A stretch of 34,044 nucleotides of DNA from the NCBI GenBank assembly GCA_024226515.1, contig JAAELQ010000009.1, positions 1-34,044 on the forward strand, given 5' to 3'. The stretch's first letter is position 1, and the number at the start of each line of letters is the position of its first letter. Below are positions 17,706 to 26,651 of the stretch, piece after piece. The translations under genes were made by a program, and so were the position numbers. Under the pieces are notes generated by a model. That model was not told the origin of the DNA and ran no database searches. It saw only the letters and a program-made list of their open reading frames with translations. Origin of the DNA: a bacterium (GTDB lineage: Bacteria; Acidobacteriota; Polarisedimenticolia; Polarisedimenticolales; Polarisedimenticolaceae).

Positions 17706-18208
17706 CGGATCCAAGCCATCCCCATCGCAAGGCCCGCGACTCCGCCCACGACCGACCAGGTCACGGGATCGCCACCGGCTTGTGGTGCCGCATAGTACGC
17801 CAGACCGCCACCCGCTCCGGCATGAATCGCCAGCACGAGGATGTCGGTGAAGCGCCGGCTCTTGGCCGGAGTCGATTCGGCGGTCGCCGGCTCTGCCGCC
17901 TGATCGGCGACAGGAGCGTCGTCGAGCAGCTCGTCTGAGACGGCCGGCCGGCCCTCCGTCGCCTTGGCGGAGGAGGGCTCGGCCAGGCCCACCTTGGCGG
18001 CCAGCGAGGGATCGTCCACGCCGACGGGGATCGGAACGTCTCCGGTGACCGCCCCGATCTTACGGGCCGGCAGCAGGACGTACGGTCGCTTTGCGGCGAT
18101 CAGCGGGAAGCTGTCGTCGCAGTGCGAGCATCGGCCGTGCTCCATCGGTTCAGCGAGCTCGGTCGGATGTTGGTAACGCGTGCTACAAGATGGGCAACTG
18201 ACGATCAG
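17681..18208 (-). CDS. MJ0042-type zinc-ribbon membrane protein
   Basis: About 175 residues. The N-terminal MJ0042-like zinc finger has C5/C8 and C27/C30 (IVSCPSCSTRY, HGRCSHC). An acidic, Ala/Pro-rich linker follows, then two C-terminal hydrophobic helices (ILVLAIHAGAGGGLAYY and SVVGGVAGLAMGMAWI). Such proteins often sit beside envelope or export genes, with the finger in the cytoplasm. No ATG, GTG or TTG occurs in frame near the zinc finger. The likely start is CTG 18208, eight bases after AGGAG. The gene overlaps the M48 protease start, and both proteins combine Cys4 ribbons with C-terminal membrane helices, suggesting joint work. The linker contains a REP-like palindrome encoding SSAKATEGRP. 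Confidence 0.75.
   Translation of the reverse strand: MIVSCPSCSTRYQHPTELAEPMEHGRCSHCDDSFPLIAAKRPYVLLPARKIGAVTGDVPIPVGVDDPSLAAKVGLAEPSSAKATEGRPAVSDELLDDAPVADQAAEPATAESTPAKSRRFTDILVLAIHAGAGGGLAYYAAPQAGGDPVTWSVVGGVAGLAMGMAWIRWVARKQR
17951..17978 (-). repeat. REP-like palindrome inside the zinc-ribbon gene
   Basis: Outer arms GCCCTCC (17951-17957) and GGAGGGC (17972-17978), inner arms CGCC (17960-17963) and GGCG (17966-17969), and a TT centre. In total 11 pairs plus one G-T pair lie within 28 bases. It falls in the disordered linker of the gene and is translated as part of SSAKATEGRP. No second copy was seen in the window. Confidence 0.6.
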
Positions 18209-18216
18209 GGCACTGT

Positions 18217-18221
18217 CTCCT
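18217..18221 (-). promoter_or_regulatory. Ribosome binding site that supports a CTG start
   Basis: AGGAG on the minus strand, eight bases before CTG 18208. It decides the start of the zinc-ribbon gene, since no conventional start codon is available in frame. Confidence 0.5.
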
Positions 18222-18259
18222 GGACTGCCAAGAGCGGATTTCGCGGTCGGCTCTTCGCA

Positions 18260-18288
18260 AACGTAGGTTCGCGCCCGGCGAGGGTCAA
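18260..18288 (-). promoter_or_regulatory. Promoter of the zinc-ribbon/M48 protease pair
   Basis: Minus-strand TTGACC (18288-18283, five of six), a 17-base spacer and TACGTT (18265-18260, three of six). Transcription would start near 18253, about 45 bases before CTG 18208, which fits the proposed late start. Confidence 0.45.
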
Positions 18289-18319
18289 GAAACCTCTTTT
18301 GTGGGGCTTTTCGGCCCTG

Positions 18320-18328
18320 TGATATATT
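18320..18328 (+). promoter_or_regulatory. Extended -10 promoter of the fusA2 operon
   Basis: TGA followed by TATATT (18323-18328) in an otherwise GC-rich region, with only a weak TTGTGG 18 bases upstream. Transcription would start near 18335, about 57 bases before GTG 18392. Confidence 0.5.
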
Positions 18329-18391
18329 CCCGGGTTCCCGACTCACAGCCCGTTCGACCCTGCAGGCCGCGGCCTGAAAGGAGCCACTCCC

Positions 18392-20488
18392 GTGAAGGTT
18401 TACGAGACCGCCAACATCCGCAACCTGGCCCTGATCGGGCATGGAGACTCGGGCAAGACCAGTCTCACCGCCGCCCTGCTGCACACGTCCGGGGCCGTCA
18501 CTCGGCTGGGCAAGGTCGACGACGGGACCGCGACCACCGACTACGACGAGGAAGAGGTCGAACGCAAGATCTCGCTGCAGGCCGGGCTGGCCCACATGGA
18601 ATGGAAGTCGAAGAAGATCAACGTCGTCGACACTCCGGGCTACGCGGCGTTCCTGGCCGACGCCCAGTCGGCGCTCGCCGCGGTCGACAGCGCGGCGATG
18701 CTCATCGACGGCGTCGCCGGCGTCGAGGTCATCACGCGGCGCGTGTTCCGCTTCGCCGAGCACTACGAGCTGCCGCTGATGTTCGTCGTGAACAAGCTCG
18801 ACCGCGAGCGATCCTCGTACGCGCGCTGCGTCGAGGCGATCCAGGAGCGCTTCGGCCGCACCGCGGTGCCGGTTCAGCTCGCCATCGGCGAAGAGGACCA
18901 GTTCAGCGGTGTCGTGGACTTGCTGACGATGAAGGCGCACACGTACGAGCGCGACGGCAACGGCAAGTACAAGGCCGGCGACGTGCCCGACGACATGAAG
19001 GACGCAGCCGAGACGGCGCACGCGGCGCTCGTCGAGATGGTCGCCGAGACGGACGACGCACTGATGGAGAAGTTCTTCGAGGAAGGCAACCTCGCGCCGG
19101 AAGAGCTGACCCAGGGACTGCGCAAGGCCGTGCTCGGCCGCCAGGTGTTCCCCATCTTCGCCGCCTCCGCGTTGCACGCGGTCGGCACACAGGGACTGCT
19201 GGACTTCGCGGCCGACGTCCTGCCGGCGCCGAACGACCGTCCGCCGACCAAGATGCAGAACCCGGCCGACGACTCCGAGATCGAGCGCCCCGTCGCGGAC
19301 GGCGAGCCGACCGCACTGTTCGTGTTCAAGACGCTCGCCGACGCGTTCGCCGGACACCTGTCCGTCTACCGCGTCTGCTCGGGCATGGTCAAGAACGACA
19401 CCCACGTGAACAACGTTCGCACCGGCCACAGTGAGCGCCTCGGCCATCCCTCCTTGCTGCAGGGCCAGCAGCTCGTGCAGGTCGACCAGATTCATGCGGG
19501 CGACCTCGGTGTCGCCGCGAAGCTGAAGGAGACCAAGACGAACGACACGCTGGCCGACCCGTCGAGCCAGGTCGCGTTCCCGCCCGTCGAGTTCCCGGAG
19601 CCGGTGATCTCCTACGCCATCGAACCCTCCAGCAAGGGTGACGAGGAGAAGATCAACAGTTCGCTACAGCGTCTGTGCGAGGAGGACCCGGTCCTGCGCG
19701 TGGGGCGCGACGCGACGACGGGCGAGATGCTCGTCTCGGGCAGCGGCCAGATCCACGTCGAGGTCGCGCTGTCCAAGATGAAGCGCAAGTTCGGCGTCGA
19801 GGCGATCCTGCACCCGCCGAAGGTGCCGTACCTCGAGACCATCAAAAAGAAGGTCGAGAACGTCGAAGGGAAACACAAGAAACAGTCCGGCGGGCGCGGC
19901 CAGTTCGGCGTCTGCGTGATCCACATGGAGCCGGGCGAGCGCGGTACCGGTTTCGTGTTCGTGGACAAGATCTTCGGCGGATCGATCCCGCAGAACTACC
20001 GACCGGCCGTCGAGAAGGGCATCCGCGAAACATCCGAGCGCGGCTGGCAGGTGCCCGGCTGCCCGGTCATCGACTTCCAGGTGACGCTGATCGACGGCAA
20101 GTACCACAACGTCGACTCCTCCGAGATGGCATTCAAGATCGCCGGCTCGCTCGCTTTCAAGGCCGCGATGGAGCAAGCGGCGCCGACCCTGCTCGAGCCG
20201 ATCATGAGCGTCGAGATCTCCTCGCCCGAGGAGTACATGGGCGACATCATGGCCGACCTCTCGTCGCGCCGCGGCAAGCCGCAGGGCATGGACGCGGACG
20301 GCGACCATCAGGTGATCCGCGCCCAGGTGCCGATGGCGGAGATGCTGAACTACGCGACGACGCTGAAGTCGATCACCTCCGATCGTGCGACGTACCACAT
20401 GGAGTTCGACCACTACCACGAGGCTCCTGCACAGGTCCGCAAGGAGATCGTCGCCGAGGCCCAGAAGGCCCAGGCTACGGAGTCGTGA
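18392..20488 (+). CDS. Elongation factor G-like GTPase (FusA2 type)
   Basis: A 698-residue EF-G paralogue with all five domains. GTPase motifs are [10 protein letters not shown] (G1), VDTPGYAAF (G3) and NKLDRE (G4). Tyr replaces the usual His after DTPG, as in the FusA2-like group, which may lower or alter GTP hydrolysis. Domain IV is intact ([35 protein letters not shown]), keeping the tip His that contacts the decoding region, and domain V has [12 protein letters not shown]. The start GTG 18392 has AAAGGAG nine bases upstream. It heads an operon with asnS, rimO, pgpA and ribF. Whether it is the main translocase or a specialised factor cannot be told without seeing the rest of the genome; the canonical fusA usually lies with rpsL/rpsG. 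Confidence 0.92.
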   Translation: MKVYETANIRNLALIGHGDSGKTSLTAALLHTSGAVTRLGKVDDGTATTDYDEEEVERKISLQAGLAHMEWKSKKINVVDTPGYAAFLADAQSALAAVDSAAMLIDGVAGVEVITRRVFRFAEHYELPLMFVVNKLDRERSSYARCVEAIQERFGRTAVPVQLAIGEEDQFSGVVDLLTMKAHTYERDGNGKYKAGDVPDDMKDAAETAHAALVEMVAETDDALMEKFFEEGNLAPEELTQGLRKAVLGRQVFPIFAASALHAVGTQGLLDFAADVLPAPNDRPPTKMQNPADDSEIERPVADGEPTALFVFKTLADAFAGHLSVYRVCSGMVKNDTHVNNVRTGHSERLGHPSLLQGQQLVQVDQIHAGDLGVAAKLKETKTNDTLADPSSQVAFPPVEFPEPVISYAIEPSSKGDEEKINSSLQRLCEEDPVLRVGRDATTGEMLVSGSGQIHVEVALSKMKRKFGVEAILHPPKVPYLETIKKKVENVEGKHKKQSGGRGQFGVCVIHMEPGERGTGFVFVDKIFGGSIPQNYRPAVEKGIRETSERGWQVPGCPVIDFQVTLIDGKYHNVDSSEMAFKIAGSLAFKAAMEQAAPTLLEPIMSVEISSPEEYMGDIMADLSSRRGKPQGMDADGDHQVIRAQVPMAEMLNYATTLKSITSDRATYHMEFDHYHEAPAQVRKEIVAEAQKAQATES

Positions 20489-21813
20489 GCACGAACGCCG
20501 TGCAGATCCGCGACCTGACTCGGCACGTCGGCGAGAGCGTCACGCTGCGTGGCTGGATCGCCCGCAAGCGTTCGTCGGGGAAGATCAAGTTCCTCGTCGT
20601 GCGCGACGGGACCGGTCTGCTGCAGTGCGTGGCGTCGGCCAAGGACGTCGACGCCGAGCTGTTCGAGTTCCTCGGCACGCCGACGCTCGAGTCCTCGGTC
20701 GAAGTCGAGGGCGTCGTGCGCGAGGACAAGCGCTCGCCGGGAGGCGTCGAGCTGACGCTGCAGGCGCTGCGCGTGCTGCACCTCGCCGAGGAGTACCCGA
20801 TCCAGCCCAAGGAGCACGGGGTCGACTTCCTCTTCGACAAGCGCCACCTCTACATGCGGTCACGCACACCCCAGGCGGTGCTGCGCGTTCGCAACGAGGT
20901 GATCCAGGCCTGCCGCGACTTCTTCTATGAGCGCGACTTCGTCCTGATCGACTCGCCGATCCTGACGCCTGCGGCCTGCGAGGGCACGACGACGCTGTTC
21001 GAGACCGACTACTTCGGCGAGAACGCGTTCCTCGCGCAGTCGGGTCAGCTGTACCTCGAACCGGCCTGCATGGCGTTCGGCAAGGTGTACTGCTTCGGTC
21101 CGACGTTCCGCGCGGAGAAGTCGAAGACGAGGCGCCACCTGACCGAGTTCTGGATGATCGAGCCCGAGGTGGCGTTCCTCGAGCTTCCCGGCCTGCTCGA
21201 GCTGGGCGAACAGTTCGTCAGCTACATCGTCTCGCGCGTGCTCGATCGCTGTCGCGATCAGCTCGACTTCCTCGAGCGCGACATCACCAAGCTCGAGGCG
21301 ATCCGGGCACCGTTCCCACGGCTGACCTACGACGAGGCGTCGAAGATCCTGACGACGGAAGATTCCCAGGCGCAGATGCGCGAGGCCGGCGCGCCGTTGT
21401 TCGAACACGGCAGCGACTTCGGCGGCTTCGACGAGACGATCCTGACCGCCAAGTTCGACAAGCCGGTGATGGTCACGCACTGGCCCGCGGAGATCAAGGC
21501 GTTCTACATGCAGCCCGACGCGGACGATCCGTCGAAGGCGCTGTGCGTCGACATGCTGGCCCCCGAGGGCTACGGCGAGATCATCGGCGGCTCGCAGCGC
21601 GTTCACGACCACGACTTGCTGCTGTCGCGCATCGAACAGCACGGGCTGCCCGTCGAGGCCTTTCAGTGGTACCTCGACATCCGGCGCTACGGCACCGTTC
21701 CGCACTCCGGCTTCGGCATGGGGATCGAGCGCTGCGTGACGTGGATCTGCGGCATCCCGCACCTGCGCGAGGCGATCCCCTACCCGCGGCAGATTCACAG
21801 GCTCTACCCTTGA
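20485..21813 (+). CDS. asnS: Asparaginyl-tRNA synthetase
   Basis: Class IIb aminoacyl-tRNA synthetase of 442 residues. The N-terminal OB-fold anticodon-binding domain (~1-100) has [22 protein letters not shown]. The catalytic core has motif 2 [20 protein letters not shown] (204-223) followed by MIEPEVAF, and motif 3 [15 protein letters not shown] near ~410-424. The [11 protein letters not shown] pattern points to AsnRS rather than AspRS. The start GTG 20485 overlaps the fusA2 stop as GTGA; the frame stays open upstream inside fusA2 but carries no homologous sequence. Presence of AsnRS means Asn-tRNA can be charged directly. Confidence 0.95.
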   Translation: MSTNAVQIRDLTRHVGESVTLRGWIARKRSSGKIKFLVVRDGTGLLQCVASAKDVDAELFEFLGTPTLESSVEVEGVVREDKRSPGGVELTLQALRVLHLAEEYPIQPKEHGVDFLFDKRHLYMRSRTPQAVLRVRNEVIQACRDFFYERDFVLIDSPILTPAACEGTTTLFETDYFGENAFLAQSGQLYLEPACMAFGKVYCFGPTFRAEKSKTRRHLTEFWMIEPEVAFLELPGLLELGEQFVSYIVSRVLDRCRDQLDFLERDITKLEAIRAPFPRLTYDEASKILTTEDSQAQMREAGAPLFEHGSDFGGFDETILTAKFDKPVMVTHWPAEIKAFYMQPDADDPSKALCVDMLAPEGYGEIIGGSQRVHDHDLLLSRIEQHGLPVEAFQWYLDIRRYGTVPHSGFGMGIERCVTWICGIPHLREAIPYPRQIHRLYP

Positions 21814-23258
21814 GCGACGGGTCGGGCACCCCGCGCGACCCGGCGGTGACGCGCGTCGGGGTGATCAGCCTCGGCTGCGCCAAGAACCTGGTCGACACCG
21901 AGGTCATGCTGGGGCACCTCGACCGTGCGGGTTGCCGCTTCGTCCAGGACCCGAAGGACGCGGATCTGATCGTCGTCAACACGTGCGGTTTCATCGGACC
22001 CGCGCGCGAGGAGTCGATCCGGACCATCCTCGAGGCGGCGCAGCTCAAGCAGGGGGGCGCGCTGAAGCGGCTGGTCGTGGCGGGCTGCATGGTGCAGCGT
22101 TACGCCGACGAGTTGAAGCAGAGCCTGCCGGAGGTCGACGCCTTCGTCGGCCTCGACGAGTTGGACCACATCGTCGGCCGTGGACTCGCCGATCTGCAAC
22201 CGGTCGCGGCGCGGACGGAGTCGGCCGCGGCGCTGCCCGTCCTCGACTCGTCCGGAACCAACGCGCGGGAGGTCGGAGCGACCGCCGTCGCCGCGTGGAG
22301 CCCCGCGAGCTATCTCTACGACGACCGCACCCCGCGGCGCAGGGCCACGCCGAGCTGGAGCGCGTACGTCAAGATCGCCGAGGGCTGCGACCACACCTGT
22401 TCGTTCTGCGCCATCCCGTCCTTCCGCGGTGTGTTCCGTTCGCGCACGACCGAGAGCGTCGTCAAGGAAGCGCGCGCGCTCGCGGAGGACGGCGTGCGCG
22501 AGATCAACTTGATCGCCCAGGACTCGAGCCACTACGGACGCGATCTCGGTCTGCGCGAGGGGCTCGCCGGCCTGCTGCGCGAGCTGAACGACGTCGAGGA
22601 CCTGCGCTGGGTGCGCGTGCACTACCTGTACCCCAACACGGTGACGTCGGAGCTGATCGACACCATGGCCGCGCTGCCGCGCGTCGTCGACTACGTGGAC
22701 ATTCCGCTGCAACATTCGCATCCCGCGATGCTCAAGCGCATGCGCCGCGGCGGCTCGGGCGACTCGCACCTGGAGCTGCTAGCGAAGTTCCGCCGCGCGA
22801 TGCCCGACGCCGCGCTGCGCAGCACCTTCATCGTCGGCTTTCCCGGCGAGACCGACGAGCAGTTCGAGGCCCTGCTCGACTTTCTGCGCCGCGCCGAGCT
22901 GGACCACGTCGGCGCCTTCACCTACTCGCACGAGGACCGGACGACGGCATTCGACCTCGTCGATGATGTGTCGGAAGAGACGAAGCAGCACCGACTCGAA
23001 GCACTCATGCAAACGCAGCAGGAGATCGCCTTCCGCCGCACGAAGGCCTGGCTCGGCCGCAGCGTCGAAGTGCTCGTCGAGGGCCCGCACGCCGAGACGG
23101 AGCACCTGCTCGTGGGCCGTATGGCCGGACAGGCGCCGGACGTCGACGGCCAGATCCTGATCAACGACGGTTACGCCGAGCCGGGCAGCTTCGCCCGCGT
23201 CGAGCTGACCGAGACCGCGGGCTACGACCTCGTGGGCCGCGTCGTAGACGGGCGATGA
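21810..23258 (+). CDS. rimO: Ribosomal protein uS12 methylthiotransferase
   Basis: Radical SAM methylthiotransferase that modifies an Asp of ribosomal protein uS12 (Asp89 in E. coli). The N-terminal MTTase domain has cluster cysteines C23 ([14 protein letters not shown]), C59 (NTCGF) and C93 (AGCMVQRY). The radical SAM cluster is C193, C197 and C200 ([17 protein letters not shown]). A TRAM domain ends the protein. At 482 residues it is about 40 longer than the E. coli enzyme. The extra length is a short N-terminal tail and an Ala/Ser/Arg-rich insert (~133-180) between the two cluster domains. The start TTG 21810 overlaps the asnS stop as TTGA; GTG 21846 is an alternative 12 codons later. Confidence 0.94.
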   Translation: MSDGSGTPRDPAVTRVGVISLGCAKNLVDTEVMLGHLDRAGCRFVQDPKDADLIVVNTCGFIGPAREESIRTILEAAQLKQGGALKRLVVAGCMVQRYADELKQSLPEVDAFVGLDELDHIVGRGLADLQPVAARTESAAALPVLDSSGTNAREVGATAVAAWSPASYLYDDRTPRRRATPSWSAYVKIAEGCDHTCSFCAIPSFRGVFRSRTTESVVKEARALAEDGVREINLIAQDSSHYGRDLGLREGLAGLLRELNDVEDLRWVRVHYLYPNTVTSELIDTMAALPRVVDYVDIPLQHSHPAMLKRMRRGGSGDSHLELLAKFRRAMPDAALRSTFIVGFPGETDEQFEALLDFLRRAELDHVGAFTYSHEDRTTAFDLVDDVSEETKQHRLEALMQTQQEIAFRRTKAWLGRSVEVLVEGPHAETEHLLVGRMAGQAPDVDGQILINDGYAEPGSFARVELTETAGYDLVGRVVDGR

Positions 23259-23743
23259 GCAAAACGTCGGGCTCGCTGCACCCGTGGATCATTCTCGCCT
23301 CGGGCTTCGGCTCGGGCTACTCCCCCTTCGCGCCGGGCACCGCCGGCTCCGCCGTCGGCCTCGCGCTGTTCGCGCCGCTCGCGTGGTACGGTCCGGCCTG
23401 GGCGCCGTGGGTCGCCTGCCTCGTCTTCTCGCTGCTCGGCTTTCCCGCCGCGGCCGCCGGCGAGCGCCACTTCGGCAAGAAGGACCCGGGGCCCGTGGTG
23501 ATCGACGAGATCGCCGGTCAGATGCTGACGCTCCTCTGGTTGCCCGCGACGCCTGCGGTGTGGATCGCCGGCTTCTTCGTGTTTCGCGTTCTCGACATCT
23601 TCAAGCCATTCCCGGCGCGACGCCTCGAAGCGCTCGGCGGGGGCTCGGGTATCATGGCCGACGACCTCGTGGTCGGCGTCTACGGGAACCTGCTGCTGCG
23701 CGGCGCCCTGTGGCTCGCACCCGGCCTCTCAGGAGCGCTATGA
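23255..23743 (+). CDS. pgpA: Phosphatidylglycerophosphatase A
   Basis: Membrane phosphatase of 162 residues that removes phosphate from phosphatidylglycerol phosphate. Family motifs are SGFGSGYSPFAPGTAGSAVG (14-33), GKKDPGPVVIDEIAGQML (~75-92), FRVLDIFKPFPARRLE and GGGSGIMADDLVVGVYGN. Several hydrophobic helices are present. The start ATG 23255 overlaps the rimO stop (ATGA) and the stop overlaps the ribF start (ATGA). Bases 23630-23658, encoding ALGGGSGIM, recur with two mismatches just upstream of tmk. Confidence 0.95.
   Translation: MSKTSGSLHPWIILASGFGSGYSPFAPGTAGSAVGLALFAPLAWYGPAWAPWVACLVFSLLGFPAAAAGERHFGKKDPGPVVIDEIAGQMLTLLWLPATPAVWIAGFFVFRVLDIFKPFPARRLEALGGGSGIMADDLVVGVYGNLLLRGALWLAPGLSGAL
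23630..23658 (+). repeat. 29-base near-repeat, copy in pgpA
   Basis: Matches 30924-30952 at 27 of 29 bases; mismatches are at 23641 and 23647. Here it encodes the conserved ALGGGSGIM segment of PgpA in the gene's own frame. Confidence 0.7.
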
Positions 23744-24675
23744 AGATCTGGAATGCACTGGAGGCCCTGCCCGACGGCCCCGTGCGTTGCGTCGCCAGCA
23801 TCGGCAACTACGACGGAGTCCACGTCGGCCACCGGGCGATCCTCGCGCGCGTGGTCGAGCGTGCCGCCGCGACGGGGGTCCGCTCGCTGTTGATCACGTT
23901 CGACCCGCACCCGCTCTCCATCGTCGCACCGCAGCATGCGCCGAGCCTGTTGCAGACACGACGCCAGAAGCTCGACTCCCTCGAGGCCACGGGTCTGAGC
24001 GACGTCGTAGTGCTGACGTTCGACGAATCGATCGCGGCGTTGAGCGGCGAGGAGTTCTTCGAGGACTACCTGATGCCCCGGCTGAGCTTCGTAGGCTTGC
24101 ACGTCGGCGGCAGCTTCCGCTTCGGCAAGGCGCGCAGCGGCGACCTGACACTGCTGCGTCGACTGGGAGAACGCCACGCCTTCGCGGTCGAGGAGTGTCC
24201 CGCGATCGAGATCGGCGGCGAGACCGTGTCCTCGACCGCCGTGCGCAAGGCGGTCGCCGCAGGTGACGTCGATCGGGCGCAGCGGATGCTCGGACGCCCC
24301 TTCGCCCTGACCGGCGAGGTGATACGCGGCGCGGGTCGCGGGCGCCAGCTCGACTTCCCGACGGCCAACCTCGAGCCGGACAACGATCTGCTGCCGGCGA
24401 GCGGCGTGTACGTGACGGACGTCGCCGTCCGCGCGGCGCGCTACGGCGCCATGACCAACATCGGCGTGCGACCGACCTTCGGCGGGCGGACGCTGAGCAT
24501 CGAGTCTCACCTGCTCGGCTTCTCCGACGAGCTGTACAACGAACGCATGGAGGTGCGCTTCCTCGCGCGCCTGCGTGGTGAGATGCGTTTCTCGTCGCCC
24601 GCCGAGCTCGCGGACCAGATAGCCCGCGACCAGGCGGCGACCGAGTCCTTCTTTCACAACGCCCCACTGATCTGA
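23740..24675 (+). CDS. ribF: Bifunctional riboflavin kinase/FAD synthetase
   Basis: RibF, 311 residues, makes FMN and then FAD from riboflavin. The N-terminal FAD synthetase domain has the nucleotidyltransferase motif IGNYDGVHVGH (H28 and H31), FDPHPLSI, GGSFRFGKARSGD and VSSTAVRKA. The C-terminal riboflavin kinase domain (~185 on) has GRGRQLDFPTANLE and TNIGVRPTFGG, then SIESHLLGFSDELYNERMEVRF. The start ATG 23740 has AGGAG four bases upstream and overlaps the pgpA stop as ATGA. It is the last gene of the fusA2 operon. Confidence 0.97.
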   Translation: MKIWNALEALPDGPVRCVASIGNYDGVHVGHRAILARVVERAAATGVRSLLITFDPHPLSIVAPQHAPSLLQTRRQKLDSLEATGLSDVVVLTFDESIAALSGEEFFEDYLMPRLSFVGLHVGGSFRFGKARSGDLTLLRRLGERHAFAVEECPAIEIGGETVSSTAVRKAVAAGDVDRAQRMLGRPFALTGEVIRGAGRGRQLDFPTANLEPDNDLLPASGVYVTDVAVRAARYGAMTNIGVRPTFGGRTLSIESHLLGFSDELYNERMEVRFLARLRGEMRFSSPAELADQIARDQAATESFFHNAPLI

Positions 24676-24695
24676 CCCTGGCCGGAACGCTGCGG

Positions 24696-24719
24696 CCGCG
24701 AGGAACTCACTCCTCGCGG
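24696..24719. terminator. Perfect 9-bp hairpin between convergent genes
   Basis: Arms CCGCGAGGA (24696-24704) and TCCTCGCGG (24711-24719) around a six-base loop that holds the stop codon of the minus-strand gene (24707-24709). A weaker GGCCG/CGGCC hairpin (24680-24697) abuts it. Neither side has a T-run. The position between ribF and the convergent FG-GAP gene suggests a two-way terminator or mRNA-end stabiliser. Confidence 0.5.
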
Positions 24720-26482
24720 AGCATCAGCAACTGGTTCACAGCGACATCGCGTAGTTCGCTCGTCCGACCCGCCGGCCAGCGCACCTCGATCCGCTCGACA
24801 CGGCCGGCCCGGCCCAGTCCGAAGTGCGCCACGGGTAGGGTCGACCCTGCGTAGCCGGTCCCGCGCCGGACCTCGCGGAACTGCGTGGTGCCGCCGGCGG
24901 TCAGCGTGACTCTTGCGCCGAGGGCGTCGCGGTTCCCGCGTTTGCCGACCAGCCGCACCTGGAGCCAGTTACCGGGCGCCCCGTCGTTGCGCAACAGGTC
25001 CGGCGTGTCGTTGAAGTTGGTAACCAGCAGGTCGAGATCACCGTCGAGGTCGATGTCGACCGGCAACAGCGCGCGGCTGCTCTTGGCCAGCGCCAGGCCG
25101 GCCCCGGCACTCTCGGCGACGTCGGCGAACGTACCGTCGCCGAGGTTCTGGTACAGCCCGTTCCGCTGCCGGAAGCGCGTACCGGTCTTCCGCTCGTCGA
25201 CCTGCGGGAAGACGTGGCCGTAGGCGGAGACCACGTCCTCCCGGCCGTCCTGGTCGAGATCGACGAAACGCACGCCCCACCCGAGCTTCAGCCACGAGGG
25301 CGTGCCCAGTCCCGCCGGGAACGAATCGTCGGTGAACAGCATGTCGCCGTCGTTGCGATACAGCGTGTCGTGGTCGTGCGAGAAGTTCGTGACCAGGAGA
25401 TCCACGCGACCGTCGCCGTTGTAGTCGCCCGTCGCGACTCCCATGCCCGCCTGCTCGTGCCCCTGCTCGTCGTAGGCCAGACCGGCGAGCGTCGCGCTCT
25501 CCTCGAACCTCCCTCCGGCGTTGGCAAAGTACGTGTTGGCCTGCCCGTCGTTGGCCACGTACAGGTCGTCGTCACCGTCGTCGTCCAGGTCGACGAAACT
25601 GACGGCGAGTCCGTAGCGCGCTTCCTCGACTTGCAGTCCGACCTCCGCGGCGACCTCGACGAACGAGGGGATGCCGTCACCGTCGGGATCTCCATCGTTG
25701 CGGAAGAAGCGGTCCGGCGCGGCCTCGAGGCCGCGCGGTCCGCAGAACACCTCGACACCCCGCCAGCGGCAGGCCGGGTCGCGAGCCGCGTCGGTCGCAC
25801 CGCGCGAGGGGTAGCGGCCGAACTCGAACACGATGTAGTTCGCGACGTAGAGATCGAGGTCTCCGTCGAGGTCCGTATCGCTCCACGCCGCCGACGTGCC
25901 CCACGCGGGATCGTCGACGCCGGCGGCCCGGGCGACGTCGGTGAACGTCCCGTCCCCGTTGTTGCGATACAGCCGATTGGGACCCCAGTTGGTCAAATAG
26001 ATGTCCGGGTCGCCGTCGCCGTCGTAGTCCGCCACGGCGACACCGACGCTCCACAGCGTGTCGCCCAGTCCGGCCTCTCGCGTCACGTCGCGAAACCGCG
26101 GCACGCCGTCACCGTCGAGGTCGCCCTCGTTGCGCCACAGAACGTCCGGCGGCCCGTCGTACGGGGCGGAGGGCACGGCGCCCTGCGCCAGGTACAGATC
26201 CGCGTCGCCGTCGAGGTCATGGTCGAGCCATGCGCCTCCGGCCCCCAGGGATTCGATGATGTGATCGACGCCCGGGTCGCCGCCGAGTTGCACGGTGTCC
26301 AGACCCGCTGCGGCACTGACGTCGGCGAACAGCAGCGCCGGCCGTTCGGCGCGAGACGGTGGCTGGGCGACGCCCCCGCCGCACGAACAAGCGCCGCACG
26401 CCGCGAGGCACAGCAGCGCGGCGAGAGTATGTGGCGTCGAGAGTCTCACGGTCCGGTGCAATCGCTCCTCGCTCGCCATCAT
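24707..26482 (-). CDS. CRTAC1-type FG-GAP/ASPIC-UnbV lipoprotein
   Basis: A 591-residue exported lipoprotein (lipobox LAAC with C29). It is built from FG-GAP/VCBS repeats with at least seven Ca-binding-type loops (DHDLDGDADLY, DYDGDGDPDIY, DTDLDGDLDLY, DLDDDGDDDLY, DYNGDGRVDLL and others), forming a beta-propeller. A C-terminal ASPIC/UnbV domain (~500-591) carries GNRDALGARVTLTAGG, HFGLGRAGRVERIEVRWPAG. Proteins of this class are abundant in Planctomycetota and Acidobacteriota; their biochemical role is unsettled, with adhesion or surface binding usually inferred. The start is the first of two tandem ATGs. It is divergent from a larger relative, suggesting a duplicated pair. Confidence 0.92.
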   Translation of the reverse strand: MMASEERLHRTVRLSTPHTLAALLCLAACGACSCGGGVAQPPSRAERPALLFADVSAAAGLDTVQLGGDPGVDHIIESLGAGGAWLDHDLDGDADLYLAQGAVPSAPYDGPPDVLWRNEGDLDGDGVPRFRDVTREAGLGDTLWSVGVAVADYDGDGDPDIYLTNWGPNRLYRNNGDGTFTDVARAAGVDDPAWGTSAAWSDTDLDGDLDLYVANYIVFEFGRYPSRGATDAARDPACRWRGVEVFCGPRGLEAAPDRFFRNDGDPDGDGIPSFVEVAAEVGLQVEEARYGLAVSFVDLDDDGDDDLYVANDGQANTYFANAGGRFEESATLAGLAYDEQGHEQAGMGVATGDYNGDGRVDLLVTNFSHDHDTLYRNDGDMLFTDDSFPAGLGTPSWLKLGWGVRFVDLDQDGREDVVSAYGHVFPQVDERKTGTRFRQRNGLYQNLGDGTFADVAESAGAGLALAKSSRALLPVDIDLDGDLDLLVTNFNDTPDLLRNDGAPGNWLQVRLVGKRGNRDALGARVTLTAGGTTQFREVRRGTGYAGSTLPVAHFGLGRAGRVERIEVRWPAGRTSELRDVAVNQLLMLREE

Positions 26483-26651
26483 GGATCAGGCCGCCGTTTT
26501 TCGCTCTCCAGCGCTTCAGTGGACAAACGGGATCGTGATTGACGCCGCTCCGATCGCGGCTCGCCGAAACTCGCCGTCGTATCCTCGACTACCCCGATCA
26601 CACTCGGTCGCCCCGATGCCGCACGCCTCGCACGGCGAGGAAGGTTCACGC

